Shown here piece by piece: positions 10,480 to 18,836 of a stretch of 64,000 nucleotides of DNA (positions are counted from its first letter, which is position 1; each line of letters opens with the position of its first letter). Source of the DNA: Methylobacterium aquaticum (GTDB lineage: Bacteria > Pseudomonadota > Alphaproteobacteria > Rhizobiales > Beijerinckiaceae); assembly GCF_016804325.1 (NCBI RefSeq), contig NZ_CP043627.1, positions 1,427,501-1,491,500 of the forward strand. Reading direction: 5' to 3'. The position numbers were made by a program, and so were the translations under genes. Under the pieces are notes generated by a model. It saw only the letters and a list, made by a program, of their open reading frames with translations, was not told the DNA's origin and searched no databases.

Positions 10480-11292
10480 ATGTCCCGCTCCTCCGGCGCC
10501 CTCGACAAATTCAGCTTCGAAGGCCTCTTGCACCTCCTGGCGATTCTCGCGGTGGTGCTGCTGCTCGCCCCCACGGTGATCGTGCTGGTGGTCTCGTTCA
10601 CCGACGGGCTTTCCTTACGCTTCCCGCCGCCGGGCTATTCCTGGCGCTGGTACGGCGAGTTGATGGAAGCCTGGCAGCTTCACTATGCACTCAAGAACAG
10701 CCTCACGGTGGCGGTGCTGGCGACCGCGCTCGCGATCGGGCTCGGGGTGCTGGCGGCCTTGGCGGTCGCGCGCTCGCCGCGTCTGTCGGCGCGCCTCCTC
10801 GACAGCTTCTTCCTGTCGCCCTTGATCCTGCCGGCCCTGGCCTTCGGCCTGTCGAGCCTGATGTTCTTCTCGCTCATCGGCTGGCCGGTCTCGGTCTTCA
10901 CGCTGGTGCTGGGACACACCGTGGTCTGCGTGCCGTACGTGGTGCGCAACACCGTGGCGGCCCTGACCCAGCTCCAGCCGTCCATGCTCGAAGGCTCGGC
11001 GAGCCTCGGCGCCTCGCGCCTCTACACCTTCCGCCGCATCACCCTGCCGCTGATCCGGCCCGGCATCCTGTCCGGCGGCTTCCTCGCTTTCATGGCCTCG
11101 TTCGACAACATCCCGGTCTCGCTGTTCCTGCGCGACGCCGCCACCGACATGCTGCCGATCCGGATGTGGCAGGACCTGGAAGGCCGCCTCGACGTGACCA
11201 TCGCGGCCCTGTCGGGAATCCTGATCGTCGCGACGATTGGGGGCATCGCCGTGATGGAGCGGCTGACCGGACTGTCGCGGCGGCTGGTGTGA
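10480..11292 (+). CDS. ABC transporter permease, PotC-like
   Basis: Second inner-membrane permease of 270 residues. Hydrophobic helices are visible at LLHLLAILAVVLLLAPTVIV near the N-terminus and through the body. The EAA-like loop reads GSASLGASRLYTFRRITLPL, the contact site for the ATPase. The ATG at 10480 is used; a GTG six bases upstream is a possible alternative. It closes the four-gene importer operon and is followed at once by a second copy of the family A palindromic element. Confidence 0.9.
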   Translation: MSRSSGALDKFSFEGLLHLLAILAVVLLLAPTVIVLVVSFTDGLSLRFPPPGYSWRWYGELMEAWQLHYALKNSLTVAVLATALAIGLGVLAALAVARSPRLSARLLDSFFLSPLILPALAFGLSSLMFFSLIGWPVSVFTLVLGHTVVCVPYVVRNTVAALTQLQPSMLEGSASLGASRLYTFRRITLPLIRPGILSGGFLAFMASFDNIPVSLFLRDAATDMLPIRMWQDLEGRLDVTIAALSGILIVATIGGIAVMERLTGLSRRLV

Positions 11293-11293
11293 C

Positions 11294-11507
11294 AGCTAAG
11301 TTGATCGGCCTCTACATACGTCATCACCTCCGCGTCATTCCGGGGCGCGAAGCGGAGCCCGGAATCCAGAGCCGCAGTTGGTTCAGAACAGAGCGGCCAG
11401 CGTCCCGCTTTATCCGCGACCACCTGAGCGTCTGGATTCCGGGCTCCGCTCCGCGGCCCCGGAATGACGAGGAGGGTTTCACGATCGTCGATCGGATCGA
11501 ACAGCCT
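11294..11507. repeat. Palindromic intergenic element, family A copy 2
   Basis: Second full copy of the family A element, starting directly after the permease stop. The left outer box is degenerate (AGCTAAGTTGATC) and the right one reads GATCGAACAGCCT at about 11494-11507. The inner arms at 11327-11369 and about 11433-11476 again contain GTCATTCCGGGGC and CTGGATTCCGGGCTCCGCT as reverse complements. The core between the arms differs from copy 1, so only the arms and ends are conserved. It lies between convergent genes, where it could act as a bidirectional terminator. Confidence 0.8.
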
Positions 11508-11546
11508 TTACTAACCCTCGGCGCAAGGACTTTCCTAAATAGTACA

Positions 11547-14500
11547 TTACTCCGCTGGCTGATGCCGGCCCGCTTCTCCCTCCGGCCTGCCCCCAGAACG
11601 GCGGCCGCGGCGTAGCGACAGGACGAGGCGGGTCGCTCCCGTCCCGAGCCGGTCCATGTAGAGGTAGAGCACCGGCGTGATGAACAGGGTGAGGAGCTGC
11701 GACACCAAGAGCCCGCCCACCACCGCGACGCCCAGCGGCTGGCGCAGCTCGGCGCTCGCCCCGTGGCCGATGGCGATCGGCAGGGTGCCCATCACGGCGG
11801 CCGCGGTCGTCATCATGATCGGGCGGAAGCGTAAGGAGCAGGCCTCGCGGATCGCCGCCGCCGGGCTCCAGCCCTGCTCGCGTTGCAGCACCAGGGCGAC
11901 GTCGATCATCATGATGGCGTTCTTCTTCACGATGCCGATCAGCATCAGGACGCCGATGATCGCGATCACCGAGAGGTCCATCCCGTAGAGCTGGAGCGCG
12001 CCGAGCGCGCCGATCGCCGCCGCCGGCAGGCCGGTGAGGATGGTGAGCGGGTGGATGAAGCTCTCGTAGAGGATGCCGAGCACGAGGTAGATGGTGATGA
12101 CGGCGGCCGCCAGCAGCAGGCCCTGGTTCGCCAGCGCGTCCTGGAACACCTGGGCGGTACCCGCGAAGGTCGTTGTGATGGTGCCGGGCACCCCGAGCCC
12201 ATCCTTGATCGCCGCGATGCGGTTGACCGCCTGGCCCAAGGCCACGCCCGGGGCGAGGTCGAACGAGATCGTCACCGCCGGCAGGAGGCCGAGCTGGTTG
12301 ATCGAGAGCGGGCCCGGGACGCGGGTGACGCTCGCCACCGCCGAGAGCGGTACCAGCTTGCCGCTGGATGAGCGCAGGCGGATGTCGTCGAGCCGGTCGG
12401 CGGTCCAGTTCAGGCGCGGGTCGAACTCGGTGATGACCTGGTAGCTGTCGGCGGTGCCGTAGATCGTCGAGACCTGGCGGGTGCCGAAGCCCGTGTAGAG
12501 CGTCTGGCGGATCTGGTCGGAGGTGATGCCGAGCGCCTGCGCCTTGTCGGTATCGACCGTGACCTTGGCCTGGAGCGCCGCGTTCTGGAGGTCGCTGGTG
12601 ACGCCGGTAAAGGTGGCGCGATCCTTGGCCAAAGCCTCGGTCAGGCGCTCGGACCAGCGCTCGAGCCCCGGCCGATCGAGGCCCTGGACGACGTACTGGT
12701 ACTGGCTCTTCGACTGGCGCCCGCCGAGCCGCAGGTTCTGCACCGGCGTGATGAACGAGGTCAGGCCCGGCACCGTCGCGAGATCCCGGCGCAATTCGGT
12801 GATGGTGCGGGAGAGCGGCGGGCGCCGGTCGCGGTCCTTCAATTCGACGAAGAACGAGCCCTGGTTGAGGGTGCCGGAGAAGCCGTTCGAGCCCGCCCGG
12901 CTCACCACGTGGGCCACCGCCGGGTGGCGGGCGAGGATCACCTCGGCCTCGTGCTGGAGCGCGCTCATCGCGTCGAAGGACACGTCCTGGCCGGCCTCCG
13001 TGGCGATCTGGAGCTGGCCGATATCCTCCGAGGGAAAGAACCCCTTCGGGATCACGATGAACATCCAGGCGGTGAGCGCGACGGAGGCGAAGAACACCAT
13101 CAGCACCGCGAAGGGCCAGCGCAGGCAGAGATCGACGCCGCGCTCGTAAGACCCTTGGATGCGCGCGAAGCCGCGCTCGAACAGGTTCTTCTTCTGGCCG
13201 TGCCCGGCGGCATCGGCCGGCAGGCGGGCGGCGAGCATCGGGGTGAGCGTCAGGGAAATGACCGCCGAGGCGACGATGGCGATCGTCACCACGATGGCGA
13301 ATTCGTTGAAGATCCGCCCGACCACGCCGCCCATCAGCAGCACGGGAATGAACACCGCGACGAGGGAGATGGTGATCGACAGGATGGTGAAGCCGATCTC
13401 GCCCGCCCCTTTGAGCGCCGCCTCGAACGGCTTCATCCCCTCCTCGACGTGCCGGACGATGTTCTCCAGCATCACGATCGCGTCGTCGACGACGAGGCCG
13501 ACGGCGAGGGTGAGGCCCAAGAGCGAGATGTTGTCGATCGAGTAGCCGAGGACGTACATCGCCCCGAAGGTGGCGATGATCGAGATCGGCACCGCCACAG
13601 ACGGGATCAGCGTCGCGGCGAGGCGCCCGAGGAACAGGTAGATCACCGCGACCACGAGCACGATGGTCAGCACCAGCGTGAACTGCACGTCGTGGACCGC
13701 TTCGCGGATCGAGAGCGAGCGGTCATTGACGACGTCGATGGTGCCGCTGCCGCCGAGCTGCTCCTGGAACTTCGGCAGCATGGCGCGCACGCGATCCACC
13801 ACCTCGACGGTGTTGGCGTCGGGCTGGCGCTGCACGGCGAGCACCAGGCCGCGGGTGCCGTCCTTCCACGAGGCGATGCGGTTGTTCTCGACCGAATCGA
13901 TGACGCGGGCGACCTCGCCGAGGCGCACCGGCCGGCCGTTGCGGACCGCCACGATCACGTCGCGAAAACCGTCGGCGTTCATCAACTGGGTGTTGGTCTG
14001 GATGGTGAGGTTCTGGCCCCTGCCCTCGACCACGCCGACCGGCGTCGAGGTGTTGGCGTTCTGGATCGCCGCCTGGACCTCGTCGACGCCGATGCCGCGG
14101 GCGGCGAGCACGTTGGGATCGAGCTGGACCCGGACGGCGAATTTCTGGCTGCCATAGACCAGCACCTGGCCGACGCCGGTGATGGTGGACAGGGACGGCG
14201 AGATCACCGTCTGGGCGAAGGCGTCGAGCGTCGGCAGCGGCGTCGTCTCGCTCGACAGGGCGAGGAGAATCACCGGCGCGTCGGCGGGGTTGAGCTTGCG
14301 GAAGCTCGGCGGGATCGTCAGCTCGACCGGCAGACGGCGCAGGGTCCGGGTGATCGCCGCCTGCACGTCGGCGGCGGCCTGGTCGATGTTGCGCGACAGC
14401 TCGAACTCGACGGTGATCGAGGTGAAGCCCTGGTAGTTCGTCGCCGAGATCGTGGCGATCGACGGGATGGTGGAGAATTCCTTGATCAGCGGCGTCGCCA

Positions 14501-14687
14501 CGGAGGCGGCCATCGATTCCGGCGAGGCGCCGGGCAGCTGCGCGGTGACCGAGATGGTCGGGAAATCCACGGTCGGCAGGGCCGCCACCGGCAGGAAGCG
14601 GTAGGCGAACAGCCCCGACAGCGTCAGCGCGATCGACAGCAGGATCGTGGCGACGGGCCGGCGGATGAACGGGGCCGAAAGGTTCAT
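11547..14687 (-). CDS. RND efflux pump inner-membrane transporter (HAE1, MdtB/C-like)
   Basis: Proton-driven multidrug exporter of 1046 residues, full length for the family. It begins MNLSAPFIRRPVATILLSIA, the classic first helix of MdtB/MdtC-type pumps, and has two repeats of periplasmic loop plus helix bundle. The proton-relay aspartates are visible in GLVVDDAIVMLENIV (about residue 400). A second-half helix reads MLIGIVKKNAIMMIDVAL. The start ATG at 14685-14687 lies eight bases from a palindromic element that separates it from the upstream membrane fusion gene. The operon is tetR-MFP-RND with no outer-membrane factor, so it must borrow a TolC-type channel encoded elsewhere. Confidence 0.93.
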   Translation of the reverse strand: MNLSAPFIRRPVATILLSIALTLSGLFAYRFLPVAALPTVDFPTISVTAQLPGASPESMAASVATPLIKEFSTIPSIATISATNYQGFTSITVEFELSRNIDQAAADVQAAITRTLRRLPVELTIPPSFRKLNPADAPVILLALSSETTPLPTLDAFAQTVISPSLSTITGVGQVLVYGSQKFAVRVQLDPNVLAARGIGVDEVQAAIQNANTSTPVGVVEGRGQNLTIQTNTQLMNADGFRDVIVAVRNGRPVRLGEVARVIDSVENNRIASWKDGTRGLVLAVQRQPDANTVEVVDRVRAMLPKFQEQLGGSGTIDVVNDRSLSIREAVHDVQFTLVLTIVLVVAVIYLFLGRLAATLIPSVAVPISIIATFGAMYVLGYSIDNISLLGLTLAVGLVVDDAIVMLENIVRHVEEGMKPFEAALKGAGEIGFTILSITISLVAVFIPVLLMGGVVGRIFNEFAIVVTIAIVASAVISLTLTPMLAARLPADAAGHGQKKNLFERGFARIQGSYERGVDLCLRWPFAVLMVFFASVALTAWMFIVIPKGFFPSEDIGQLQIATEAGQDVSFDAMSALQHEAEVILARHPAVAHVVSRAGSNGFSGTLNQGSFFVELKDRDRRPPLSRTITELRRDLATVPGLTSFITPVQNLRLGGRQSKSQYQYVVQGLDRPGLERWSERLTEALAKDRATFTGVTSDLQNAALQAKVTVDTDKAQALGITSDQIRQTLYTGFGTRQVSTIYGTADSYQVITEFDPRLNWTADRLDDIRLRSSSGKLVPLSAVASVTRVPGPLSINQLGLLPAVTISFDLAPGVALGQAVNRIAAIKDGLGVPGTITTTFAGTAQVFQDALANQGLLLAAAVITIYLVLGILYESFIHPLTILTGLPAAAIGALGALQLYGMDLSVIAIIGVLMLIGIVKKNAIMMIDVALVLQREQGWSPAAAIREACSLRFRPIMMTTAAAVMGTLPIAIGHGASAELRQPLGVAVVGGLLVSQLLTLFITPVLYLYMDRLGTGATRLVLSLRRGRRSGGRPEGEAGRHQPAE

Positions 14688-14694
14688 CGTCTTG

Positions 14695-14911
14695 GAGCCT
14701 GTTTGACTTGCGAAAATCTAGCCGCGACGACCTGCCCTATCCCTGTCGCGACCTCATCCTGAGGTGCGACTATAAGGAGCCTCGAAGGAGGGCTCCAGAA
14801 ATCTTCGCGATCCCTGGAGCCCTCCTTCGAGGTCAGCCGATTTTCAATAGACTGACACCTCAGGATGAGGTCGTTTGTGGGAGTGAGTGCTCGAGTCAAT
14901 CAAACAGGCTC
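14695..14911. repeat. Palindromic intergenic element, family B copy 1
   Basis: A 217-bp element that exactly fills the gap between the MFP stop (14912) and the RND start (14687). The outer inverted repeat is GAGCCTGTTTGA (14695-14706) with TCAAACAGGCTC (14900-14911). Inside are ACCTCATCCTGAGGTG-type palindromes on both sides. The centre is a long hairpin whose arms contain CTCGAAGGAGGGCTCCAG and CTGGAGCCCTCCTTCGAG. A second copy is at 60159-60328. Sitting within an operon, it may reduce or uncouple expression of the pump relative to its adaptor. Confidence 0.87.
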
Positions 14912-16180
14912 TCACTCGATCCGGGTGGGAGCGCCGGGGGCGGAGGCCTGCGCCTCGGTCGCGTCCTGCGGGCGCTCGGTGACGGGGAGCCCCTGGCGGA
15001 CCCGGAACTGGCCCTCGACCACCACCCGCTCGCCGGGCTTCAGCCCCAGGCTCAGGGCGGCGCGGCCGTCGCGGGAGGTGATCACCTCGACGGTGCGGCG
15101 TTCGGCCGTGCCGTCGGGCCGCACCACCCAGACGAAGCTGCCCTCCTGCCCCGGCTGCACGGCCGCTTGCGGCACCGTCACGGTCCCGGGCCGCCGGCCG
15201 AGATCGACCTCGACCCGGACGTACTGGCCCGGCCAGAGCCGGTCGTCCTCGTTCGGGAACAGCGCCCAGGCGGTGACGGTGCCGGACGCCTGGTCGACGA
15301 GCGAATCGACGAAGGAGAGCCGCCCGACCGCCAGCACCGCCTCGCCGCCGCTGGAAAAGACCCGGACCGGCGCGGTGCCGGGCCGCATCAGCGCCGCCCG
15401 CAACCCGTCGAGGTCGCGCTCGGGCAGCGAGAAGGTGGCGCGCAGGGGGCGCATCTGCGTGATGGTGACGAGGCCGGTGCCGGCGGATTCGTTGCCCTTG
15501 ACGAGGTTGCCGGTGGTGACCAGCACTCGGCCGAGCCGGCCGGCGATCGGGGCCCGCACGGTGGTGTAGTCGAGCCGGACCTTGTCGGCCTCGATCGCCG
15601 CTTGCGACGCCGCGACGTTGGCCGAGGCGACCTTGGCCTCGGCGGTGGCGACGTCGAACTGCGCCTGCGAGGCGGAGGAGCGCGACAGCAGCTCGCCGAC
15701 GCGGCGGACGTCGTTCTGGGTGCGGACCTGGGTCGCCTGGTCGCGGGCGAGCGCCGCCTCGTCCCGGGCGATCTGGGCGCGGATCTCGCGGTCGTCGAGG
15801 CGGTAGAGCACATCGCCGGCCTTCACCACCTGGCCGTCGCGGGCGAGCTGCTCGACGATGACTCCGTCGATGCGCGGGCGCACGATCACGCTCGCCATCG
15901 GCTCGACCCAGCCGACCGCCGAGCGGGTGAGCGCGAGGTCGGTGACGCCCGCCGCCACCGTGGTGACGACGGGACGGGCGGCGGCGGGATTGACCGGAGC
16001 CGGGGGCGCGGGAGGGACGTAGGCGACCGGCAGGTGCTCCGGCAGGTGCCGGGCGAGATCGGCCGGCAGCGCGCCCCGGGCCGTGCTCCAGGCGGCGCGC
16101 GTGTCGCCGCCATGGCGTTGCACGAGCCATCCCGCCCCGGCCGCGACGAGCGCCAGGAGAACGAGGACGAGGCGGATCAT
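14912..16180 (-). CDS. RND efflux membrane fusion protein (MdtA-like)
   Basis: Periplasmic adaptor of 422 residues linking the RND pump to an outer-membrane channel. An N-terminal membrane anchor (LVLVLLALVAAGAGWLV) is followed by a barrel-sandwich/lipoyl domain (IDGVIVEQLARDGQVVKAGD, about 122-141), an alpha-hairpin with heptad-like ALARDQATQVRTQNDV, the second lipoyl half (VRAPIAGRLGRVLVTTG) and a beta-barrel domain. The C-terminus is acidic and Pro/Ala-rich. The ATG overlaps the tetR stop (ATGA at 16177-16180), showing translational coupling with the regulator. It is the middle gene of the tetR-MFP-RND operon. Confidence 0.92.
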   Translation of the reverse strand: MIRLVLVLLALVAAGAGWLVQRHGGDTRAAWSTARGALPADLARHLPEHLPVAYVPPAPPAPVNPAAARPVVTTVAAGVTDLALTRSAVGWVEPMASVIVRPRIDGVIVEQLARDGQVVKAGDVLYRLDDREIRAQIARDEAALARDQATQVRTQNDVRRVGELLSRSSASQAQFDVATAEAKVASANVAASQAAIEADKVRLDYTTVRAPIAGRLGRVLVTTGNLVKGNESAGTGLVTITQMRPLRATFSLPERDLDGLRAALMRPGTAPVRVFSSGGEAVLAVGRLSFVDSLVDQASGTVTAWALFPNEDDRLWPGQYVRVEVDLGRRPGTVTVPQAAVQPGQEGSFVWVVRPDGTAERRTVEVITSRDGRAALSLGLKPGERVVVEGQFRVRQGLPVTERPQDATEAQASAPGAPTRIE

Positions 16181-16833
16181 CGTGGGGCTCCATGACGCGG
16201 CGCGGGGGGCGCGCCGAGGCCGTTGAGGAAGAAATCGGCGACCGCGGCCGAGGCCGGCGGGCGTCGGCCGGTGCCGTGCACCGCCATGCGGATGCCGCCC
16301 AGCAGCATCAGCACGGCCAGATCGATGTCGGGCACATGCAGCTCGCCCGCGGCGACGCCGGCGCGCAGGAGGCTGGCCAGGGCATCGCGCAAGCCGTCGA
16401 AGCCCTCGCGCAGCACCCGCCGGCTGCGCTCGCCGAACTCGGCGCCCCGCCCCTCGATCGCCGTCAGCGCCGGCGAGAGCGCGCCGATGCGCTCCAGCAC
16501 CAGCCCGACCGCGACCCGCAGGCGCGCCGGCGCCTCGCTGGCGGGAATGGACCCGATCGCGTCGCGGAGATCCGCCAGGGTCCAGGCGAGCCCATCGATG
16601 AACAGGGCTTCCTTGGTGGGAAAGTAGCGGTAGAGCGTGGGCTTCGCGACGCCGGCCGCGGCCGCGACCGCATCCATGTGGACGGCGGCGTAGGGCAGCC
16701 CCGAGAACAGCCCCATCCCGGCTTCGAGGATGCGGCGCCGTCGCCCGGGATCGAGCGGCCGCTCGACGGGCGTGCGCGCGACCTGCGGGCGATCGGCAAC
16801 GGGTCGATCGGATCGGCGTACGGCGTCGCTCAT
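16177..16833 (-). CDS. TetR/AcrR family repressor of the RND operon
   Basis: Transcriptional regulator of 218 residues. The N-terminal helix-turn-helix is clear at about residues 52-82 (AAAAGVAKPTLYRYFPTKEA, with the recognition helix around KPTLYRYF), and the C-terminal ligand domain is divergent, as usual. A basic tail of about 25 residues precedes the DNA-binding domain. It is the first gene of the efflux operon, and a perfect inverted repeat lies eight bases upstream of its start. The expected logic is autorepression, with release when a pump substrate binds the C-terminal domain. Confidence 0.9.
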   Translation of the reverse strand: MSDAVRRSDRPVADRPQVARTPVERPLDPGRRRRILEAGMGLFSGLPYAAVHMDAVAAAAGVAKPTLYRYFPTKEALFIDGLAWTLADLRDAIGSIPASEAPARLRVAVGLVLERIGALSPALTAIEGRGAEFGERSRRVLREGFDGLRDALASLLRAGVAAGELHVPDIDLAVLMLLGGIRMAVHGTGRRPPASAAVADFFLNGLGAPPAPRHGAPR

Positions 16834-16840
16834 GAAGCCC

Positions 16841-16864
16841 TAACTGAACTGACGGGTTCAGTTA
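16841..16864. promoter_or_regulatory. Operator-like inverted repeat upstream of tetR
   Basis: TAACTGAAC at 16841-16849 and GTTCAGTTA at 16856-16864 form a perfect 9-bp inverted repeat with a 6-bp spacer. Operators of this kind (AACTGAAC/GTTCAGTT) are typical of AcrR-type TetR regulators of RND operons. The site is eight bases before the tetR ATG and so overlaps the likely promoter or leader of the whole operon. Confidence 0.82.
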
Positions 16865-17246
16865 GCGGGGCGGGGCGCCGCGCTGGCAAGCGCGGGTTTC
16901 CGCGACATAATAGCACGATAAGAAAGCGCTGCCACCGCGCGCGCCGCGGCATCCCGGCGGATCGGGCAGCGGAGTGGAGACGGGGCGGACCTCGTCCGCC
17001 GCACGATCCGGATCAGCGTCTCGCCGCACCCGTTCCGCCGCGGCACCAGTCCGCGGCGGTCCGTCTTGATCCGCAATACAGTCGAGGCGGCGCGGCAGGA
17101 CTGGCCGGACGCTTGCTCACCCTCGTCTCGGCCGTTCCCACTCTCGACCCCGGACGCCGCCACGCGGACCCGGGACGACGTTCCGGGGCAGGCGCCGACA
17201 GGAGGATGATCGGCCGGAGGTCCTGCTGGACCTCCGGTATCCCGCC
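16865..17246. other. Intergenic region without a recognised gene
   Basis: About 380 bases between the tetR operator and the 3' end of the DUF4337 gene. It should hold the efflux operon promoter close to 16865-16920, where the local sequence is less GC-rich (ACATAATAGCACGATAAG). No convincing coding sequence, RNA or repeat was seen in the rest. Confidence 0.5.
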
Positions 17247-17798
17247 TCAGAACAGATGGATCGCGTGCGGCGCGAACAGCCCGATCGCCAGCATGCCGAT
17301 CCCCGCGATCCCCAGCGCCCCGCCCGCGAAGGCGAGCGCCGCGATGCCGGTGATGACCTGGGCGGAGGCGAGCACGATGCCGATCTGGAAGGCGGCGGAG
17401 CCGAGCTCGTAATGGTGGTAGCGGGCGAGCGCGAGGTCGCGCTTCTCCTCGGCCTTCTTGGCCTTGGCGGCGAGTTCCTTGCGGCCGTCGCCGGAGGCCG
17501 GATCGGACTCCCAGCGGGCCATGGTCTTGGCCCATTCCTCGACCTGCTTCTTCACCGCCTCCGGCGGGGCGCCGGGCTCGAGGGCGATCTCCTCGCTCGC
17601 GGTCTTCAGCACCGTGGCGCGGATCGTGCGGGCCTGGAAATAGGCCCAGAGGTTCGAGGATTCGACGTTGGCGCCGAGCGCGTCGGTCTGCGCGCTCTTC
17701 GCCAGGGTCTCGCCGAGGGCGAGGAACAGCGCCAGGACCGAGATCAGCAGCGCGATCTTCTTGTTGGAGCCATCGACCGCTCCGTGACCACCCGACAT
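17247..17798 (-). CDS. DUF4337 family membrane protein
   Basis: Protein of 183 residues with an N-terminal helix (IALLISVLALFLALGETLA, residues 14-32) and two C-terminal helices (FQIGIVLASAQVITGIAALA and the following glycine-rich helix). Between them is a charged, helical domain rich in Lys and Glu. This arrangement, with the early NLWAYFQARTIR motif, is diagnostic of DUF4337. The function of the family is unknown. It stands alone between convergent or divergent neighbours, so context gives no hint of its role. Confidence 0.85.
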   Translation of the reverse strand: MSGGHGAVDGSNKKIALLISVLALFLALGETLAKSAQTDALGANVESSNLWAYFQARTIRATVLKTASEEIALEPGAPPEAVKKQVEEWAKTMARWESDPASGDGRKELAAKAKKAEEKRDLALARYHHYELGSAAFQIGIVLASAQVITGIAALAFAGGALGIAGIGMLAIGLFAPHAIHLF

Positions 17799-18029
17799 CG
17801 TCGTCTCTCCTCAACCGGCCATGACGGCGCGCTTCGCGCCCGATCTGGCGAAACCCTGCGACAGGACGAAGACCGGCCGCGCCGCGCGCAGGCGGCGAAT
17901 CGGCTCTGCTCAGCGTCTTCATAGCCGGGCCGCGGGGCGGCGCCAGCCCCCGCTTGCGGCACGAAGCCGGACCGGGCACGCCTTCGCCACGGCCCCCTCT
18001 CAAGGGTCGGCTCGGAGAGACGCCCCCCC

Positions 18030-18734
18030 ATGTCGCATGTCCGCCTGCTCGCGCCGCTGCTCGCCGGCCTCGCTTTTCCGCTGGCCGCCCTCCCCGCCCG
18101 GGCCGCGGGGCCGGACTGGCCCGACACCTACCTCTCCCGCGTCGAGGCGGTGGCGGTGGTCCAGAGCCTCAACGCCGCCCTGCTGGCGAGCCGCAGCGCC
18201 ACCGCGACCCTCGAGGGCTGGTGCGCCGCCCACCGGATGGCCGAGACGCCGCGCCTCGTCGCCCGGCTGGACCGGGGCGTCGACAAGCCGGCGAGCCCGG
18301 AGACCCGCAAGCGCCTCGCCATCTCGCCGGACGAGCCCCTGCGCTACCGCCGGGTGCGGCTCGCCTGCGGCGACCACGTCCTGTCGGAGGCCGACAACTG
18401 GTACGTTCCCGCCCGCCTGACGCCGGAGATGAACCGGGTGCTGGAGACAACCGACACGCCGTTCGGCCGGGCGGTGGCGCCGCTCGGCACCACCCGCCAG
18501 ACCGTCGGCGCGGAGCCCCTGTGGCAGCCCCTGCCCGAGGGGTGGGACCAGGCGGCACCGCCCGCCCCGGCCTGCGGGACGCTCAGCGTGCCCGAGCACC
18601 TATTCAGCCACCGGGCGGTGCTGTTCACGGGCGAGCGCCAGCCCTTCTCGGAGGTGGTCGAGACCTATACGCGCGAGGTGCTGGATTTCCGCCGCGCCGC
18701 CCGCCCGAGCGACACGGCCTGCCCGAAACCCTGA
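18030..18734 (+). CDS. Secreted chorismate-lyase-like protein
   Basis: Protein of 234 residues with a signal peptide (MSHVRLLAPLLAGLAFPLAA, cleaved near ARAAG). The mature part has the pattern RRVRLACGDHVLSEADNWYV then LTPEMNRVLETTDTPFGRAV, which resembles the UbiC chorismate pyruvate-lyase fold. True UbiC is cytoplasmic and makes 4-hydroxybenzoate, so an exported relative probably has another role; similar proteins are usually annotated hypothetical. The fold call rests on these motifs alone. It precedes the Na/Pi symporter gene by about 100 bases, and a link between them is not evident. Confidence 0.65.
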   Translation: MSHVRLLAPLLAGLAFPLAALPARAAGPDWPDTYLSRVEAVAVVQSLNAALLASRSATATLEGWCAAHRMAETPRLVARLDRGVDKPASPETRKRLAISPDEPLRYRRVRLACGDHVLSEADNWYVPARLTPEMNRVLETTDTPFGRAVAPLGTTRQTVGAEPLWQPLPEGWDQAAPPAPACGTLSVPEHLFSHRAVLFTGERQPFSEVVETYTREVLDFRRAARPSDTACPKP

Positions 18735-18836
18735 TCCCTTCGCCCGACAGGCATCAGATGTGCATCGTGCGCCGGAACCTCGTTGTTCGGGCGCTCTATG
18801 TCAGTGCCTGGAACAGGATGGAGGGCGACCGACCGG

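Noticed and set aside
12909..14762. Long plus-strand open frame (617 codons) opposite the RND gene
   Set aside because: It is antisense to a perfectly conserved pump gene and its composition (Asp/Arg/His-rich) is the usual shadow of GC-rich coding sequence.
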